In this document: in pieces, positions 36,103 to 44,898 of the stretch
Layout of the letters: every line of letters starts with the position of its first letter
Numbering within the stretch: position 1 is the stretch's first letter
NCBI GenBank assembly: GCA_035301345.1
Contig: DATGUM010000012.1
Coordinates: 1-58,880 of the forward strand
Reading direction: 5' to 3'
DNA: 58,880 bases
From: CALAMD01 sp035301345
Lineage (GTDB): Bacteria; Bacillota; Bacilli; Bacillales; Amphibacillaceae
Notes under the pieces: generated by a model
What the model saw: only the letters and a program-made list of their open reading frames with translations
Databases searched by the model: none
Told to the model about the DNA's origin: nothing
Program-made: the position numbers and the translations under genes

Positions 36103-36486
36103 ATGATGACCGTTTATACAGATGGATCCACTGATAGCAATGGTTTAAGTGGTATAGGAATCGTCATAAAAAAAGAAAAAAATATATTTGAATATAATTT
36201 TTTAATCGAAGAAATTAACACAAATCATGAGGCAGAGTTTGCTGCCGTTAAAAAAGCACTTGAAATTTGCAAAGATATTGATCAAAATGAGATTCTCTCA
36301 TTTCGCACGGATGCAAAAGTCGTCGTTGATGCGATTGACAAGCGTTATACGGGTAATGATGCTTTTGCGCCAATCTTAAAAGACATTCTCGCACTTATTG
36401 ATACGTTTCCACTTTTTTTCATTAAATGGATTCCTACAAATGAAAATAAACACGCCGATGAACTCGCCAAACGAGCGATTAGATAA
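36103..36486 (+). CDS. RNase HI-like protein
   Basis: A 127-residue RNase H fold. Catalytic-type acidic residues are in VYTDGSTDSNGLSG (Asp), NHEAEFAAVKKALEI (Glu), SFRTDAKVVVDAI (Asp) and NKHADELAKRAI (Asp), so all four positions are present. It resembles the small bacillar RNase HI-like proteins (YpdQ/YpeP), whose activity on RNA/DNA hybrids varies. Start after AAAGGAG. Confidence 0.88.
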   Translation: MMTVYTDGSTDSNGLSGIGIVIKKEKNIFEYNFLIEEINTNHEAEFAAVKKALEICKDIDQNEILSFRTDAKVVVDAIDKRYTGNDAFAPILKDILALIDTFPLFFIKWIPTNENKHADELAKRAIR

Positions 36487-36501
36487 TTATGACACAAAAA
36501 A

Positions 36502-36602
36502 AAGCTGGGGCAAAAGTCATTAACAATACTATGAACCCGAATAATGAATAAACATAAGTCATTCGCGTTTTTATTAGTATCTTTTCCTTTTGCCCTAGCC
36601 TT
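36502..36602. repeat. Large imperfect inverted repeat between convergent genes
   Basis: AAGCTGGGGCAAAAG (36502-36516) pairs with CTTTTGCCCTAGCCTT (36586-36602), one bulge and one mismatch. Inside, AATACTA/TTAGTAT pair further. It lies between the convergent RNase HI-like and mvaS genes and may be a bidirectional terminator or a small mobile hairpin. Confidence 0.6.
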
Positions 36603-36617
36603 GTTTACTATTTCAAT

Positions 36618-37790
36618 TTAATTATTTTTATTGACGTATTGCCTCATATTTTCTGTAATTCCTGATAAACAAATGGTCGCTGGATCTTCGTCCACGTCAT
36701 ACGCAACAGTTGAACCATCTGTCGGTAACGTTTGTGAGAAAATTTCCCCGTACGCTTCAACAGAAATCTGTTCACGGTCAGCAAATAATTTATTATGTTC
36801 ATTCGTTTGTAAATGTTCTCTAAAGTTTTCTTGTAATACACCTGAGAAAAATTCACCGACTGCACCCGAGCCGTAGCTATACATACCAATCGTGTCACCT
36901 GCAGCTAGATCTGCTTTATTTTCTAACAGCGAGATTAAGCTTAAATAAAGTGAACCTGTGTAAATATTTCCGACATTTCGGTTATACTTTGTACTTTGCT
37001 CATAATTCTCTAATAAACGCTCTTGATCTGCTTCTTCAGCTTCACCAATGACAGCTTGTAATGCTTTAAGTCCCATTTTTGTATACGGTAAATGGAAACA
37101 GATAGCTGTAAAGTCTGCTAGTGAACGATTTGTTTTTTCTTTATATTGTTGCCACGTTTCTTCGAAAAATGCTATGTATTGCTCATTTGAATATTTTCCG
37201 TCAACAAATGCAACGTCTGAATAATTCGGTCGCCAAAAGTCCATAATATCTTTCGTTATATGTGCACTATCTTGTTCTAGCGTCATGACACGTGGGTTTG
37301 CGCTAATGAGAATCGCGACTGCTCCTGCTCCTTGCGTCACTTCTCCTGGCGTTTCTAACCCGTATCTAGCAATGTCTGAGCCGAGAACGAGTACTTTACT
37401 TTCAGGTGATAATGCGACGTGCCCTTTCGCTAATTGAATCGCTGCAGTTGCACTATAGCACGCTTGCTTCATCTCTACTGAACGTGCGTGCTTATTTATA
37501 TTTAATAAATCATGAACGTAAACGGCTGCTGCTTTTGAATGGTCAATACCTGTTTCTGTTGCGAAAATAACAAAATCAATCGCTTCACGGTCAGCATCAT
37601 CTAAAATGTTCAGTGCTGCGTTTGCCGCTAAAGAAACCGGATCTTGTGTAATTGGTGCTACTGACATTTCACTTTGCCCAATCCCAATCGTAAATTTCTC
37701 TGGTTCAACGCCTCTCGCTTGAGCTAATTCATTCATATCTACATATACGTGCGGTGTGAAAAAACCAATTTTATCAATTCCTATTTTCAA
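36618..37790 (-). CDS. mvaS: Hydroxymethylglutaryl-CoA synthase
   Basis: A 390-residue thiolase-fold enzyme joining acetyl-CoA and acetoacetyl-CoA, an early step of the mevalonate route to isoprenoids. Catalytic Cys in SVEMKQACYSATAAIQLAKG, Glu in FVIFATETGIDHSKA, His in AICFHLPYTKMG. It continues with NRNVGNIYTGSLYLSLISLLE and SYGSGAVGEFFSG. Length and sequence match staphylococcal/lactic MvaS rather than polyketide HMG synthases. Most Bacillus use the non-mevalonate route, so this is unusual. It is alone here, without mvaA or mvaE. Confidence 0.93.
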   Translation of the reverse strand: MKIGIDKIGFFTPHVYVDMNELAQARGVEPEKFTIGIGQSEMSVAPITQDPVSLAANAALNILDDADREAIDFVIFATETGIDHSKAAAVYVHDLLNINKHARSVEMKQACYSATAAIQLAKGHVALSPESKVLVLGSDIARYGLETPGEVTQGAGAVAILISANPRVMTLEQDSAHITKDIMDFWRPNYSDVAFVDGKYSNEQYIAFFEETWQQYKEKTNRSLADFTAICFHLPYTKMGLKALQAVIGEAEEADQERLLENYEQSTKYNRNVGNIYTGSLYLSLISLLENKADLAAGDTIGMYSYGSGAVGEFFSGVLQENFREHLQTNEHNKLFADREQISVEAYGEIFSQTLPTDGSTVAYDVDEDPATICLSGITENMRQYVNKNN

Positions 37791-37948
37791 TGGTTAACTC
37801 TCCTCTACTTCACTTAATATCATCTATCATTTTTTAAAAAATCATATGACAATCTACAGTAAGATAATGTTTCATCATATTATACACATTGTTCATCATA
37901 AATTAAACATGTTTAAAAAACAATTATCCGCTTTATTTTTACGTATGT

Positions 37949-38698
37949 TTAACTAATACAGCATTTTTTATATTTCTTGCCACTACCACATGGGCACGGT
38001 TCATTTCGCCCTACTTTTTTATTCGTTTTAAAAAACTCTTCTCGCGCTTTACTGACACGTTCTGGAGCGACTTGGACGACCTTCTCTTGCTCTAAATTTT
38101 CCTCCGTCCGCTTAAAGTGATCTAATGATTGACGCGAGCGACCGTTAAATGCCCATTTCTGCGTCTCCTTTTCTAACGCTAAAATAAGCATGCGCAGTTC
38201 ACTTTCATCAATCGTCATTGCTAGTTGCTTGATTGCTTGCAAACTCTCATTAACAATGTCGTCACGGTCCGTTTTCATTTCACAGAGTAGTTGAATCGTG
38301 TCAATCACGTCTTCTATCTCTTCTTTTTTAGACTCAGAAGCTCGCTCGGATATGTAATAAGATAAGTTTTGAAACGCTTCACTCTGTTCACATGCAAGGG
38401 GGTTTTTATATGTCCGTAATAACTCCTTGCTTGGAATAAACGACGGATATTGTTGTTGCTCATTTAACAACTGTTCGCGCAGTTTTTCTGTAGCTAAACT
38501 GGCATTCATAAAATAGTCTTCCGTTACTTCAACATAATGACTGTCTAGCTCATCACGTAAACGTGGCGTCAAACGGTCTAGTCGCTCCTTCGTGAGGGCG
38601 TCATGATGATGCTCGTTGTAAACGTTAATGACGTCCTCTCGATGAATGATTCCCTTCAAATGAACGAGCGATAATATATCATTCACAATCTCTCGCAT
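37949..38698 (-). CDS. SEC-C metal-binding motif protein
   Basis: A 249-residue helical protein with a C-terminal SEC-C zinc motif, GRNEPCPCGSGKKYKKCCIS. The same motif ends SecA and many uncharacterised proteins. The N-terminal 200 residues show no recognisable domain. ATG 38698 follows AAAGGAAG. It lies 21 bases after the MFS exporter gene in the same direction, probably one operon. The motif name is unrelated to selenocysteine. Confidence 0.75.
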   Translation of the reverse strand: MREIVNDILSLVHLKGIIHREDVINVYNEHHHDALTKERLDRLTPRLRDELDSHYVEVTEDYFMNASLATEKLREQLLNEQQQYPSFIPSKELLRTYKNPLACEQSEAFQNLSYYISERASESKKEEIEDVIDTIQLLCEMKTDRDDIVNESLQAIKQLAMTIDESELRMLILALEKETQKWAFNGRSRQSLDHFKRTEENLEQEKVVQVAPERVSKAREEFFKTNKKVGRNEPCPCGSGKKYKKCCIS

Positions 38699-38719
38699 AC
38701 GTGTTCTTCCTTTCTAAAT

Positions 38720-40138
38720 TTAAGCGTTCATTTTTACTTTTTCACTGTCTAATGGTTTGATTTTAAATGTTAAAAGGAAACCGACTAATGAAACGATACT
38801 CGCTACGATAAATGTCACATTCACACCATGGATGAGTCCTTCCATCCCTGTATTTGGAATGGCAGTAGTTGCCATAATTGTGACAAGTACAGCTATCCCG
38901 ACTGATCCTGCCATTTGCCTAAACGTGTTACTCATTGCTGTACCGTGCGGAATAAGTTTCATCGGTAATTGATTGAGCCCAGCTGTCGTCACTGGCATCA
39001 TGACCATTGACATCGAGAACATACGAATCGTGTTCGTCACCGTTAAATATAAAAACGACGTCTCTGTCGATAAGTTTGTAAACATAAATGTTGTCGCAGT
39101 TAAGATGAAAAAGCCAATAATCGCTAACCAGCGCACACCGAACATGTCAAACAATTTCCCAGTCACTGGGTTCATAATTCCCATCACGAGTGCGCCTGGG
39201 AGTAAAACAAGTCCTGACTCTAGCGCTGAAAATCCGAGCATATTTTGCATGTAAAGCGGTAAAATAATCGCCGTTCCAATCATCGATAAGAATACAATCA
39301 TCGCAAGCCCTGTCGTTAACGTAAATACAGGATATTTAAACACGCGAAACTCTAAAATAGGTGTTTTTAATTTGAGCTGACGAAGAATAAATATCGTTAA
39401 CGTAATTGCTCCAACGACGAGTGAAATTCCGACAGAAGGGCTTAACCAACCGACATTTCCTGCGATACTAAACCCGTAGAGCAATCCACCGAAACCGAGT
39501 GTCGAAAGAACGATTGATAAAATATCTACGTTTGGATGCGTCTGTTTCGTGACGTTTTTTAAGAAAAAGAATGCCGCAACAATGTTAAACACAGCAATTG
39601 GAATAACGACGTAAAAAACACTACGCCACGGGAATTGATCGACTAACCAGCCTGAAAGTGTTGGCCCAATTGCCGGAGCGAAAGCGATGACGAGTCCGAA
39701 TAACCCCATCGCTGTTCCCCTTTTTTCTATCGGGAAAATTAAAAACATAATCGTTTGCATAAGTGGCATCATAATACCTGCCCCTGACGCTTGTAACACA
39801 CGACCTGCTAATAAAAGCGAAAATGTCGGTGCCACAGCACAAAGGACAGTTCCGAAAAAGAATAAAGACATCGCTGTTAAAAACAACCGGCGTGTCGTAT
39901 ATCGTTCAATTAAAAATGCTGTAACAGGAATCATAATCCCGTTCACGAGCATAAAGGATGACTGCAACCATTGCACAGTACTTTCTGTAATGTCTAGATC
40001 AACCATAATTACTGGTAAAGCTGTACCTAATAATGTTTGGTTTAATATTGTAATAAATGCACCTGATAATAATACTAAAATTAAAGGTAAGTATTTTCGG
40101 TAATTAAACGTTTCATTTGTTGCTGTATTTGCTACCAT
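38720..40138 (-). CDS. MFS multidrug exporter, DHA2 (14-helix) type
   Basis: A 472-residue membrane protein with about 14 hydrophobic helices. Motif A-like region ERYTTRRLFLTAMSLFFFG, motif C-like GPTLSGWLVDQFPWRSVFYV and the opening LSGAFITILNQTLLGTALPV with DITESTVQWLQSSFMLVNGI are typical of EmrB/QacA-family proton-coupled drug exporters (for example LmrB, Mdr). Substrate unknown. The SEC-C protein gene follows. Confidence 0.92.
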   Translation of the reverse strand: MVANTATNETFNYRKYLPLILVLLSGAFITILNQTLLGTALPVIMVDLDITESTVQWLQSSFMLVNGIMIPVTAFLIERYTTRRLFLTAMSLFFFGTVLCAVAPTFSLLLAGRVLQASGAGIMMPLMQTIMFLIFPIEKRGTAMGLFGLVIAFAPAIGPTLSGWLVDQFPWRSVFYVVIPIAVFNIVAAFFFLKNVTKQTHPNVDILSIVLSTLGFGGLLYGFSIAGNVGWLSPSVGISLVVGAITLTIFILRQLKLKTPILEFRVFKYPVFTLTTGLAMIVFLSMIGTAIILPLYMQNMLGFSALESGLVLLPGALVMGIMNPVTGKLFDMFGVRWLAIIGFFILTATTFMFTNLSTETSFLYLTVTNTIRMFSMSMVMMPVTTAGLNQLPMKLIPHGTAMSNTFRQMAGSVGIAVLVTIMATTAIPNTGMEGLIHGVNVTFIVASIVSLVGFLLTFKIKPLDSEKVKMNA

Positions 40139-40491
40139 GGTAATCCTACTTTCTATCTCAAAGAGACGTTTCCGTAAATTTCATACATTACTTAATGGTA
40201 ACATATGACGCGTATCGAAAAAAATAATCTGTTTTTATTGATGGAGTCAATTATTTGTGGGGACCTAATATATACGTACAAAAAACATCTTTCATATCAA
40301 TTCACTTCTATTGTCATCTGTCTGTGCTGCATTGCTCAAGTGATCCATGAAACTGAATCCATTTAAAAAATGTCTGTCACATTTTCATGTTGTTTTTAAA
40401 AATATCCTTCGTCCTCTACAAATACGTTTCATTATAGTACGATAGAACATAACAATACATCGTATATTTTATAATTTCAGGAGGTATATTT
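40139..40491. other. Intergenic region with an IS-end-like segment
   Basis: The segment 40243-40292 (GAGTCAATTATTTGTGGGGA, then CCTAATATATACGTACAAAA) resembles 57349-57397, the end of the ISLre2-like element. No gene is seen in the rest; a promoter for the phosphatase should lie near 40440. Confidence 0.5.
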
Positions 40492-41280
40492 GTGGTTAAT
40501 CAACCGTTTATTCAATCTACTTCTCGTGTGATCCCCTTTGAAGGAATACAAAACTTTCGTGACTTAGGCGGGTATGTATCTGCTGATGGACGAACGGTGA
40601 AGCATCACCTCTTCTATCGTTCTGCACACTTAGCACATATGTCTGAAAAAGATATGAAAAACTTTAACGAGCTAAATATTAAAACGATTGTCGATTACCG
40701 TTCGGAAGCTGAAGCAAAGCGGCTGCCGAGCCCTATTTTCAAACAGATGACGATAGAAAATATCGCACCCATTTTAGATTTACAAGCAGTCGTTCGTTCT
40801 GTTGATGACATGTCTGGGGAAGAGCTGATTAAACATTTAAAAGAAGGTACAATGCATGACTTTTATCAGTCAATCATTTTTGACAACGAAGCGTACAAAC
40901 GATTAATGACGATTATACAAGACCGAAATAACTTACCGCTTCTTAATCATTGTACTGCTGGTAAAGACCGTACAGGCATCGGTTCAGCACTTATTTTACT
41001 CGCTTTAGACGTCCCTGAAGAAACGATTGTGCAAGATTATTTACTGAGCAATAATCATTTATCACAAATTGTTTCTTTCATGAAAAGTCGCCTGAAAGAT
41101 AAATTAACAGATGAAGAGCTACAACTCGTTGAACCGTTCATGTCTGTTCGTGAACAATATATGAGTGATGTCTTTTCTGCTATCAAAGATACGTACGATT
41201 CATATGATGCTTTTTTCACCGATCAATTCGGACTAACAATGGACATTCGCGAACGTTTAAAAGATAATTATTTAGAATAA
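40492..41280 (+). CDS. Tyrosine-protein phosphatase (dual-specificity-like)
   Basis: A 262-residue enzyme of the Y_phosphatase3 family. N-terminal signature GIQNFRDLGGY..DGRTVKHHLFYRS, central IKTIVDYRSEAEAKRLPSP, and the P-loop HCTAGKDRTGIGSALIL with catalytic Cys and Arg. It likely removes phosphate from phosphotyrosine proteins or phospholipids. GTG start 8 bases after CAGGAGG. Confidence 0.92.
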   Translation: MVNQPFIQSTSRVIPFEGIQNFRDLGGYVSADGRTVKHHLFYRSAHLAHMSEKDMKNFNELNIKTIVDYRSEAEAKRLPSPIFKQMTIENIAPILDLQAVVRSVDDMSGEELIKHLKEGTMHDFYQSIIFDNEAYKRLMTIIQDRNNLPLLNHCTAGKDRTGIGSALILLALDVPEETIVQDYLLSNNHLSQIVSFMKSRLKDKLTDEELQLVEPFMSVREQYMSDVFSAIKDTYDSYDAFFTDQFGLTMDIRERLKDNYLE

Positions 41281-41284
41281 AAAA

Positions 41285-41347
41285 GAGCACGTATCAGACG
41301 TTTACCCTTCACTTTTACAGTGAAGAACAAAACGAAGATACGTGCTC
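41285..41347. terminator. Bidirectional terminator between phosphatase and selB
   Basis: GAGCACGTAT pairs with ATACGTGCTC, with an inner CTTCAC/GTGAAG stem. It serves convergent genes. Confidence 0.8.
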
Positions 41348-41353
41348 AACGTA

Positions 41354-43213
41354 TTATATAAGCCACATTCGCACATTTTCTTTTCTTTCGGTTAAGTGTA
41401 ATCGATCAAATAATTCAAGCAGTGGTACGAGGTTTTTACGCGACAACCCGAAACAATCTCTCGCCTGCTGTAACGTAAACGGTTGTCCCGCTGTCTTTTC
41501 ATACAACGTGTCCTTCTTTTTATCGACGACTTCCTTACTGATTAAACGCCCTTCCTCAAATACGAGCATTTTTTCTTGTGCTAATAAATAAGCATAAAAG
41601 TCATTCGCTATTTGTTCAGGAATCCGTGCTTCTTCTACGAGGTCTTCCCATTTTTCAGGTTCAGCACCGCTTCGTTCGATCGTTGTTTCAATACTTGTTA
41701 ACCGCTCGTCCCACTCTTTTGGTACGTGAGCATGAAACGATGGCAAACGAACGATTGACTGATTAGAAACCATCGATTGTAAACTGTGCTCAATAAGCAA
41801 CTCAGCAAATGTTCCGTCCAATTTAGAATAGAGCTCTGCTCGGTTCATCCCTTCTCGTAGCGGAAATGCTTCATGATAAGTTTCAAGTGAGTGAGTCACT
41901 CGTTTCGTCACGTCTTTTAGACGATTTTTCGTCGTATAAACATCATTTTTTAAAACGACTAAGTGGGGTAATAAATTATTAAACGTCTGTTCATCAATCG
42001 CTAATCGTTTTAAAATACTTTCTTTCGATTGCGTTTGATGCGTTTTAAATAGTAAATCAAGTTGCTCTTCTAGTGAACCACTTTCCTTTTGCTTGAGCAT
42101 CGCAATTGTTTCTTCATTAAACCGATGCTTCGTCGCTTCAGCATCAATCACTTTCCCGCCTGCAATCGTCTCCATCGGCGTCGCCCGTCGTAAAATAAAC
42201 ACGTCGTCCTTTTTAACGACGACTTGACTAGCTAATTGTAATTGACAATAAACAGTCGATGTTTCGTGACGATGCAACGTATTTCTATCAAAAAAGATGA
42301 TTTTACCATCAACTTCTGCCGTATTCACGTACAACTTTACCGGCAAACGTTGCTTAACGTCATATTTCACATCATCCATTAACGTAAGAGCGACGTCTAT
42401 TCGGTCTGTTACTGTATAATGATCACTCGTAACTAAAACGTCACCACGAGCTAGTCTTTCATGGGAAATACCTGTTATATTAAGGGCTGCTCGTTGTCCT
42501 GCTTTCACACTCGCTACTTCTTGCTTTTGGCTTTGCATCTGCCGGACGTTCGCCTGCTGCCTCGTGGGTAAAACGACAACTGAGTCTCCTTTGTTTAGAG
42601 AACCGTCAAAAACTGTCCCTCTCACAATGACCCCTTGCCCTGTCAATGTAAACACTTGATCAATAGGCATTCTAAACGGTTCATCCGCATTTTTCGGTGA
42701 CATATGAGCAATCATTTGCTCAATACTTGACCGTAATTTCTCTATCCCAAACCCTGTGACACTATCGACTAATAATAATGGCGCATCTTGTAAAAATGTA
42801 TGTTCAACCGCTTCTCGTACGTCGTGTTTCACGAGTTCGAGAAATTCTTCATCAACGATACTCGTTTTCGTTAACACAATGATACCGCGGGACATACCGA
42901 GCGCCGATAATATTTGGATATGTTCTTTCGTCTGCGGCATAACGCCTTCATCAGCTGCAATAACTAAAACGACGACATCTACACCTGCAACGCCCGCAAT
43001 CATTTGCCGAATAAAGCGTTCATGCCCTGGTACGTCAATGATCGCGATTTGTTCAGACGCTGTTGCAGAAAACAGAGCGAAGCCCGGTTCAATGGAAATA
43101 CTTCGTTCTTGCTCTTCTTTTAAACGATCAGTTTCTACGCCTGTTAATGCTTTAGTTAACGTCGTTTTCCCGTGATCAATATGACCTGCTATCCCAATCG
43201 TAAAGTGTTTCAT
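41354..43213 (-). CDS. selB: Selenocysteine-specific elongation factor SelB
   Basis: A 619-residue GTPase that brings Sec-tRNA to UGA codons followed by a SECIS hairpin. G1 GIAGHIDHGKTTLTKALTG, switch region EEQERSISIEPGFALF, DVPGHERFIRQMIAG and ILTKTSIVDEE are intact. EF-Tu-like domains II and III follow, then C-terminal winged helices (from about residue 370) that bind the SECIS RNA, ending KNLVPLLELFDRLHLTERK. It lies after selA on the minus strand, with selC on the plus strand in between. Confidence 0.97.
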   Translation of the reverse strand: MKHFTIGIAGHIDHGKTTLTKALTGVETDRLKEEQERSISIEPGFALFSATASEQIAIIDVPGHERFIRQMIAGVAGVDVVVLVIAADEGVMPQTKEHIQILSALGMSRGIIVLTKTSIVDEEFLELVKHDVREAVEHTFLQDAPLLLVDSVTGFGIEKLRSSIEQMIAHMSPKNADEPFRMPIDQVFTLTGQGVIVRGTVFDGSLNKGDSVVVLPTRQQANVRQMQSQKQEVASVKAGQRAALNITGISHERLARGDVLVTSDHYTVTDRIDVALTLMDDVKYDVKQRLPVKLYVNTAEVDGKIIFFDRNTLHRHETSTVYCQLQLASQVVVKKDDVFILRRATPMETIAGGKVIDAEATKHRFNEETIAMLKQKESGSLEEQLDLLFKTHQTQSKESILKRLAIDEQTFNNLLPHLVVLKNDVYTTKNRLKDVTKRVTHSLETYHEAFPLREGMNRAELYSKLDGTFAELLIEHSLQSMVSNQSIVRLPSFHAHVPKEWDERLTSIETTIERSGAEPEKWEDLVEEARIPEQIANDFYAYLLAQEKMLVFEEGRLISKEVVDKKKDTLYEKTAGQPFTLQQARDCFGLSRKNLVPLLELFDRLHLTERKENVRMWLI

Positions 43214-43248
43214 TTTCTTTCACCTAGCTTTATTAAAGGTTTGAATAC

Positions 43249-43278
43249 TTGATAATACAAATCTATTCTGTATATAAT
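43249..43278 (+). promoter_or_regulatory. Candidate promoter of the tRNA-Sec gene
   Basis: TTGATA, 18 bases, TATAAT, ending 18 bases before the mature tRNA 5' end. Confidence 0.65.
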
Positions 43279-43296
43279 GTAACTATTCTTTCATTC

Positions 43297-43394
43297 GGGA
43301 TCGGATGAGATACTGGTGTACTCCGTGGTCTTCAAAACCATCTGGGAGGCGCGTGTTCGTCTTCGGTGGGTTCGATTCCCACACGGTCCCGCCA
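43297..43394 (+). tRNA. selC: tRNA-Sec (anticodon UCA)
   Basis: A 98-nt tRNA. The acceptor GGGATCG pairs with CGGTCCC, with an encoded GCCA end. The anticodon arm has loop CTTCAAA with TCA at 43332-43334. A long variable arm, GGAGGCG paired with CGTCTTC (7 bp), and a T-arm GTGGG-TTCGATT-CCCAC follow. The long acceptor and variable arms with UCA anticodon identify tRNA-Sec. Its 3' end lies 3 bases from the selA stop on the opposite strand. Confidence 0.95.
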
Positions 43395-43397
43395 TTT

Positions 43398-44801
43398 TTA
43401 ATGCCTTGCAAGATGCAAGAGCGCCTCACTAACAATACTCACTTCCTCATCTGTAATCGTACGAAAATCAATGAGCGCCGAGTGATCGGTTAATCGAACG
43501 ATGATCGGTACGTGAAAATCTCTTAATTCTCGCTCAATGATTAAAGCTGTTTTCGTCGTATGAGCTACTTTTAATACATATGTTGGCAGTTCAACTTCTG
43601 GCATCGTTCCCCCACCAACTTTAGATGTCCCTTCCTCAATCGTACACGTTAATGATTGTTCTCCCGCAACGCGTTGCATACACATTCGCGCACGTTCATA
43701 AATCGTTTCTTTATCCGCTAAAATATCACGTACGGTTGGAATATCTTCTTTTTCCGTCCCTTTCACGTAAGCTTGTAACGTCGCTTCTAAACTCGCTAAA
43801 GTAAATTTATCAACGCGAAGGACGCGTGCTAGTTGATGATTTTTAAGTACGTCAATGTACTTCTTCTTCCCGACAATAATACCCGCCTGTGGACCGCCGA
43901 GTAGTTTATCACCACTAAAAGAAATAAGATCAATCCCTTGCTGAACTTTTTTTACGACTGGTTCTTCTTGTCCGATTTTTTCTTTTGCAAATGGGTAAAG
44001 TGTTCCACTGCCTAAATCTTCGTAAACCGGCACATTTTTACGCTCACTTAATGCAACTAACTCTTCTGTTACGACATCGTCAGTAAATCCGACGATCGAA
44101 AAATTACTTTTATGTACTTTTAACAAGAGACTCGTCTCTTCAGTTATTGCTCGTTCATAATCAGTTATGTATGTTTTATTCGTCGTACCTACTTCAACAA
44201 GCTTTACGTTACTTTCCTCCATAATTTCCGACACGCGGAATGAACCACCTATTTCGACGAGCTCACCACGTGAAACGATAACTTCTTTCTGTTCCGCAAA
44301 TGCTTTTAAAATAAAATAAACCGCTGCAGCATTATTATTTACGACGATTGCTGCCTCTGCACACGTCAATTGTTGTAAATAAGATTCAACAATATCATTT
44401 CTTAAGCCACGCTTACCTGTTTCAGCATCGTACTCAACAGTTGAATAGTGTTCTGACACATGTCTAATACTTTCTTGCGCCCGCTTACTTAATCGCGCGC
44501 GACCTAAGTTCGTATGTAAGACGACGCCTGTTCCGTTAATAACTTTCTCAATGTTCGGATGTAAAATATGCGTCATCGACCATTCCACTTGCAAAAAGAT
44601 TCGCGTCGTAAAATCTTCTTTTGACCAATTATTTACATCAATCGTTTCTTGTACAATGTTTCTTCGTAACTCATTGACAACACTGCTTACAATTTCCGTT
44701 AATACACGTCTGGAAAAATCGCCTGTTGCTAATAAGTTTTTAAAATCGTCTGTTTTCTGTAATTCATGCATTGCTGGGATGTTACGTAAACTATTTGCCA
44801 T
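43398..44801 (-). CDS. selA: L-seryl-tRNA(Sec) selenium transferase SelA
   Basis: A 467-residue PLP enzyme converting Ser-tRNA-Sec to Sec-tRNA-Sec with selenophosphate. It begins SLRNIPAMHELQK and contains NGTGVVLHTNLGRARLS, TVEYDAETGKRGLRN, VNNNAAAVYFIL, VPVYEDLGSGTLYPF and the PLP lysine in DLISFSGDKLLGGPQAGII. Full length. It is divergent from selD (97-base gap) and upstream of selB. Confidence 0.97.
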   Translation of the reverse strand: MANSLRNIPAMHELQKTDDFKNLLATGDFSRRVLTEIVSSVVNELRRNIVQETIDVNNWSKEDFTTRIFLQVEWSMTHILHPNIEKVINGTGVVLHTNLGRARLSKRAQESIRHVSEHYSTVEYDAETGKRGLRNDIVESYLQQLTCAEAAIVVNNNAAAVYFILKAFAEQKEVIVSRGELVEIGGSFRVSEIMEESNVKLVEVGTTNKTYITDYERAITEETSLLLKVHKSNFSIVGFTDDVVTEELVALSERKNVPVYEDLGSGTLYPFAKEKIGQEEPVVKKVQQGIDLISFSGDKLLGGPQAGIIVGKKKYIDVLKNHQLARVLRVDKFTLASLEATLQAYVKGTEKEDIPTVRDILADKETIYERARMCMQRVAGEQSLTCTIEEGTSKVGGGTMPEVELPTYVLKVAHTTKTALIIERELRDFHVPIIVRLTDHSALIDFRTITDEEVSIVSEALLHLARH

Positions 44802-44898
44802 TTTCCGTCACCGTCCATTTTAAACATTCGCATTTTTTATTCAGACAACCTATACTAATAATGACAGAAAAGCTACAGAATGGGAAGGAGGATGACCT

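Noticed and set aside
37949..38698. Selenocysteine relation suggested by the name SEC-C
   Set aside because: SEC-C is a zinc-binding Cys motif from SecA; there is no UGA in the gene.
43305..43493. Open frame over the tRNA-Sec gene
   Set aside because: It is a by-product of the tRNA sequence and the antisense of the selA end.
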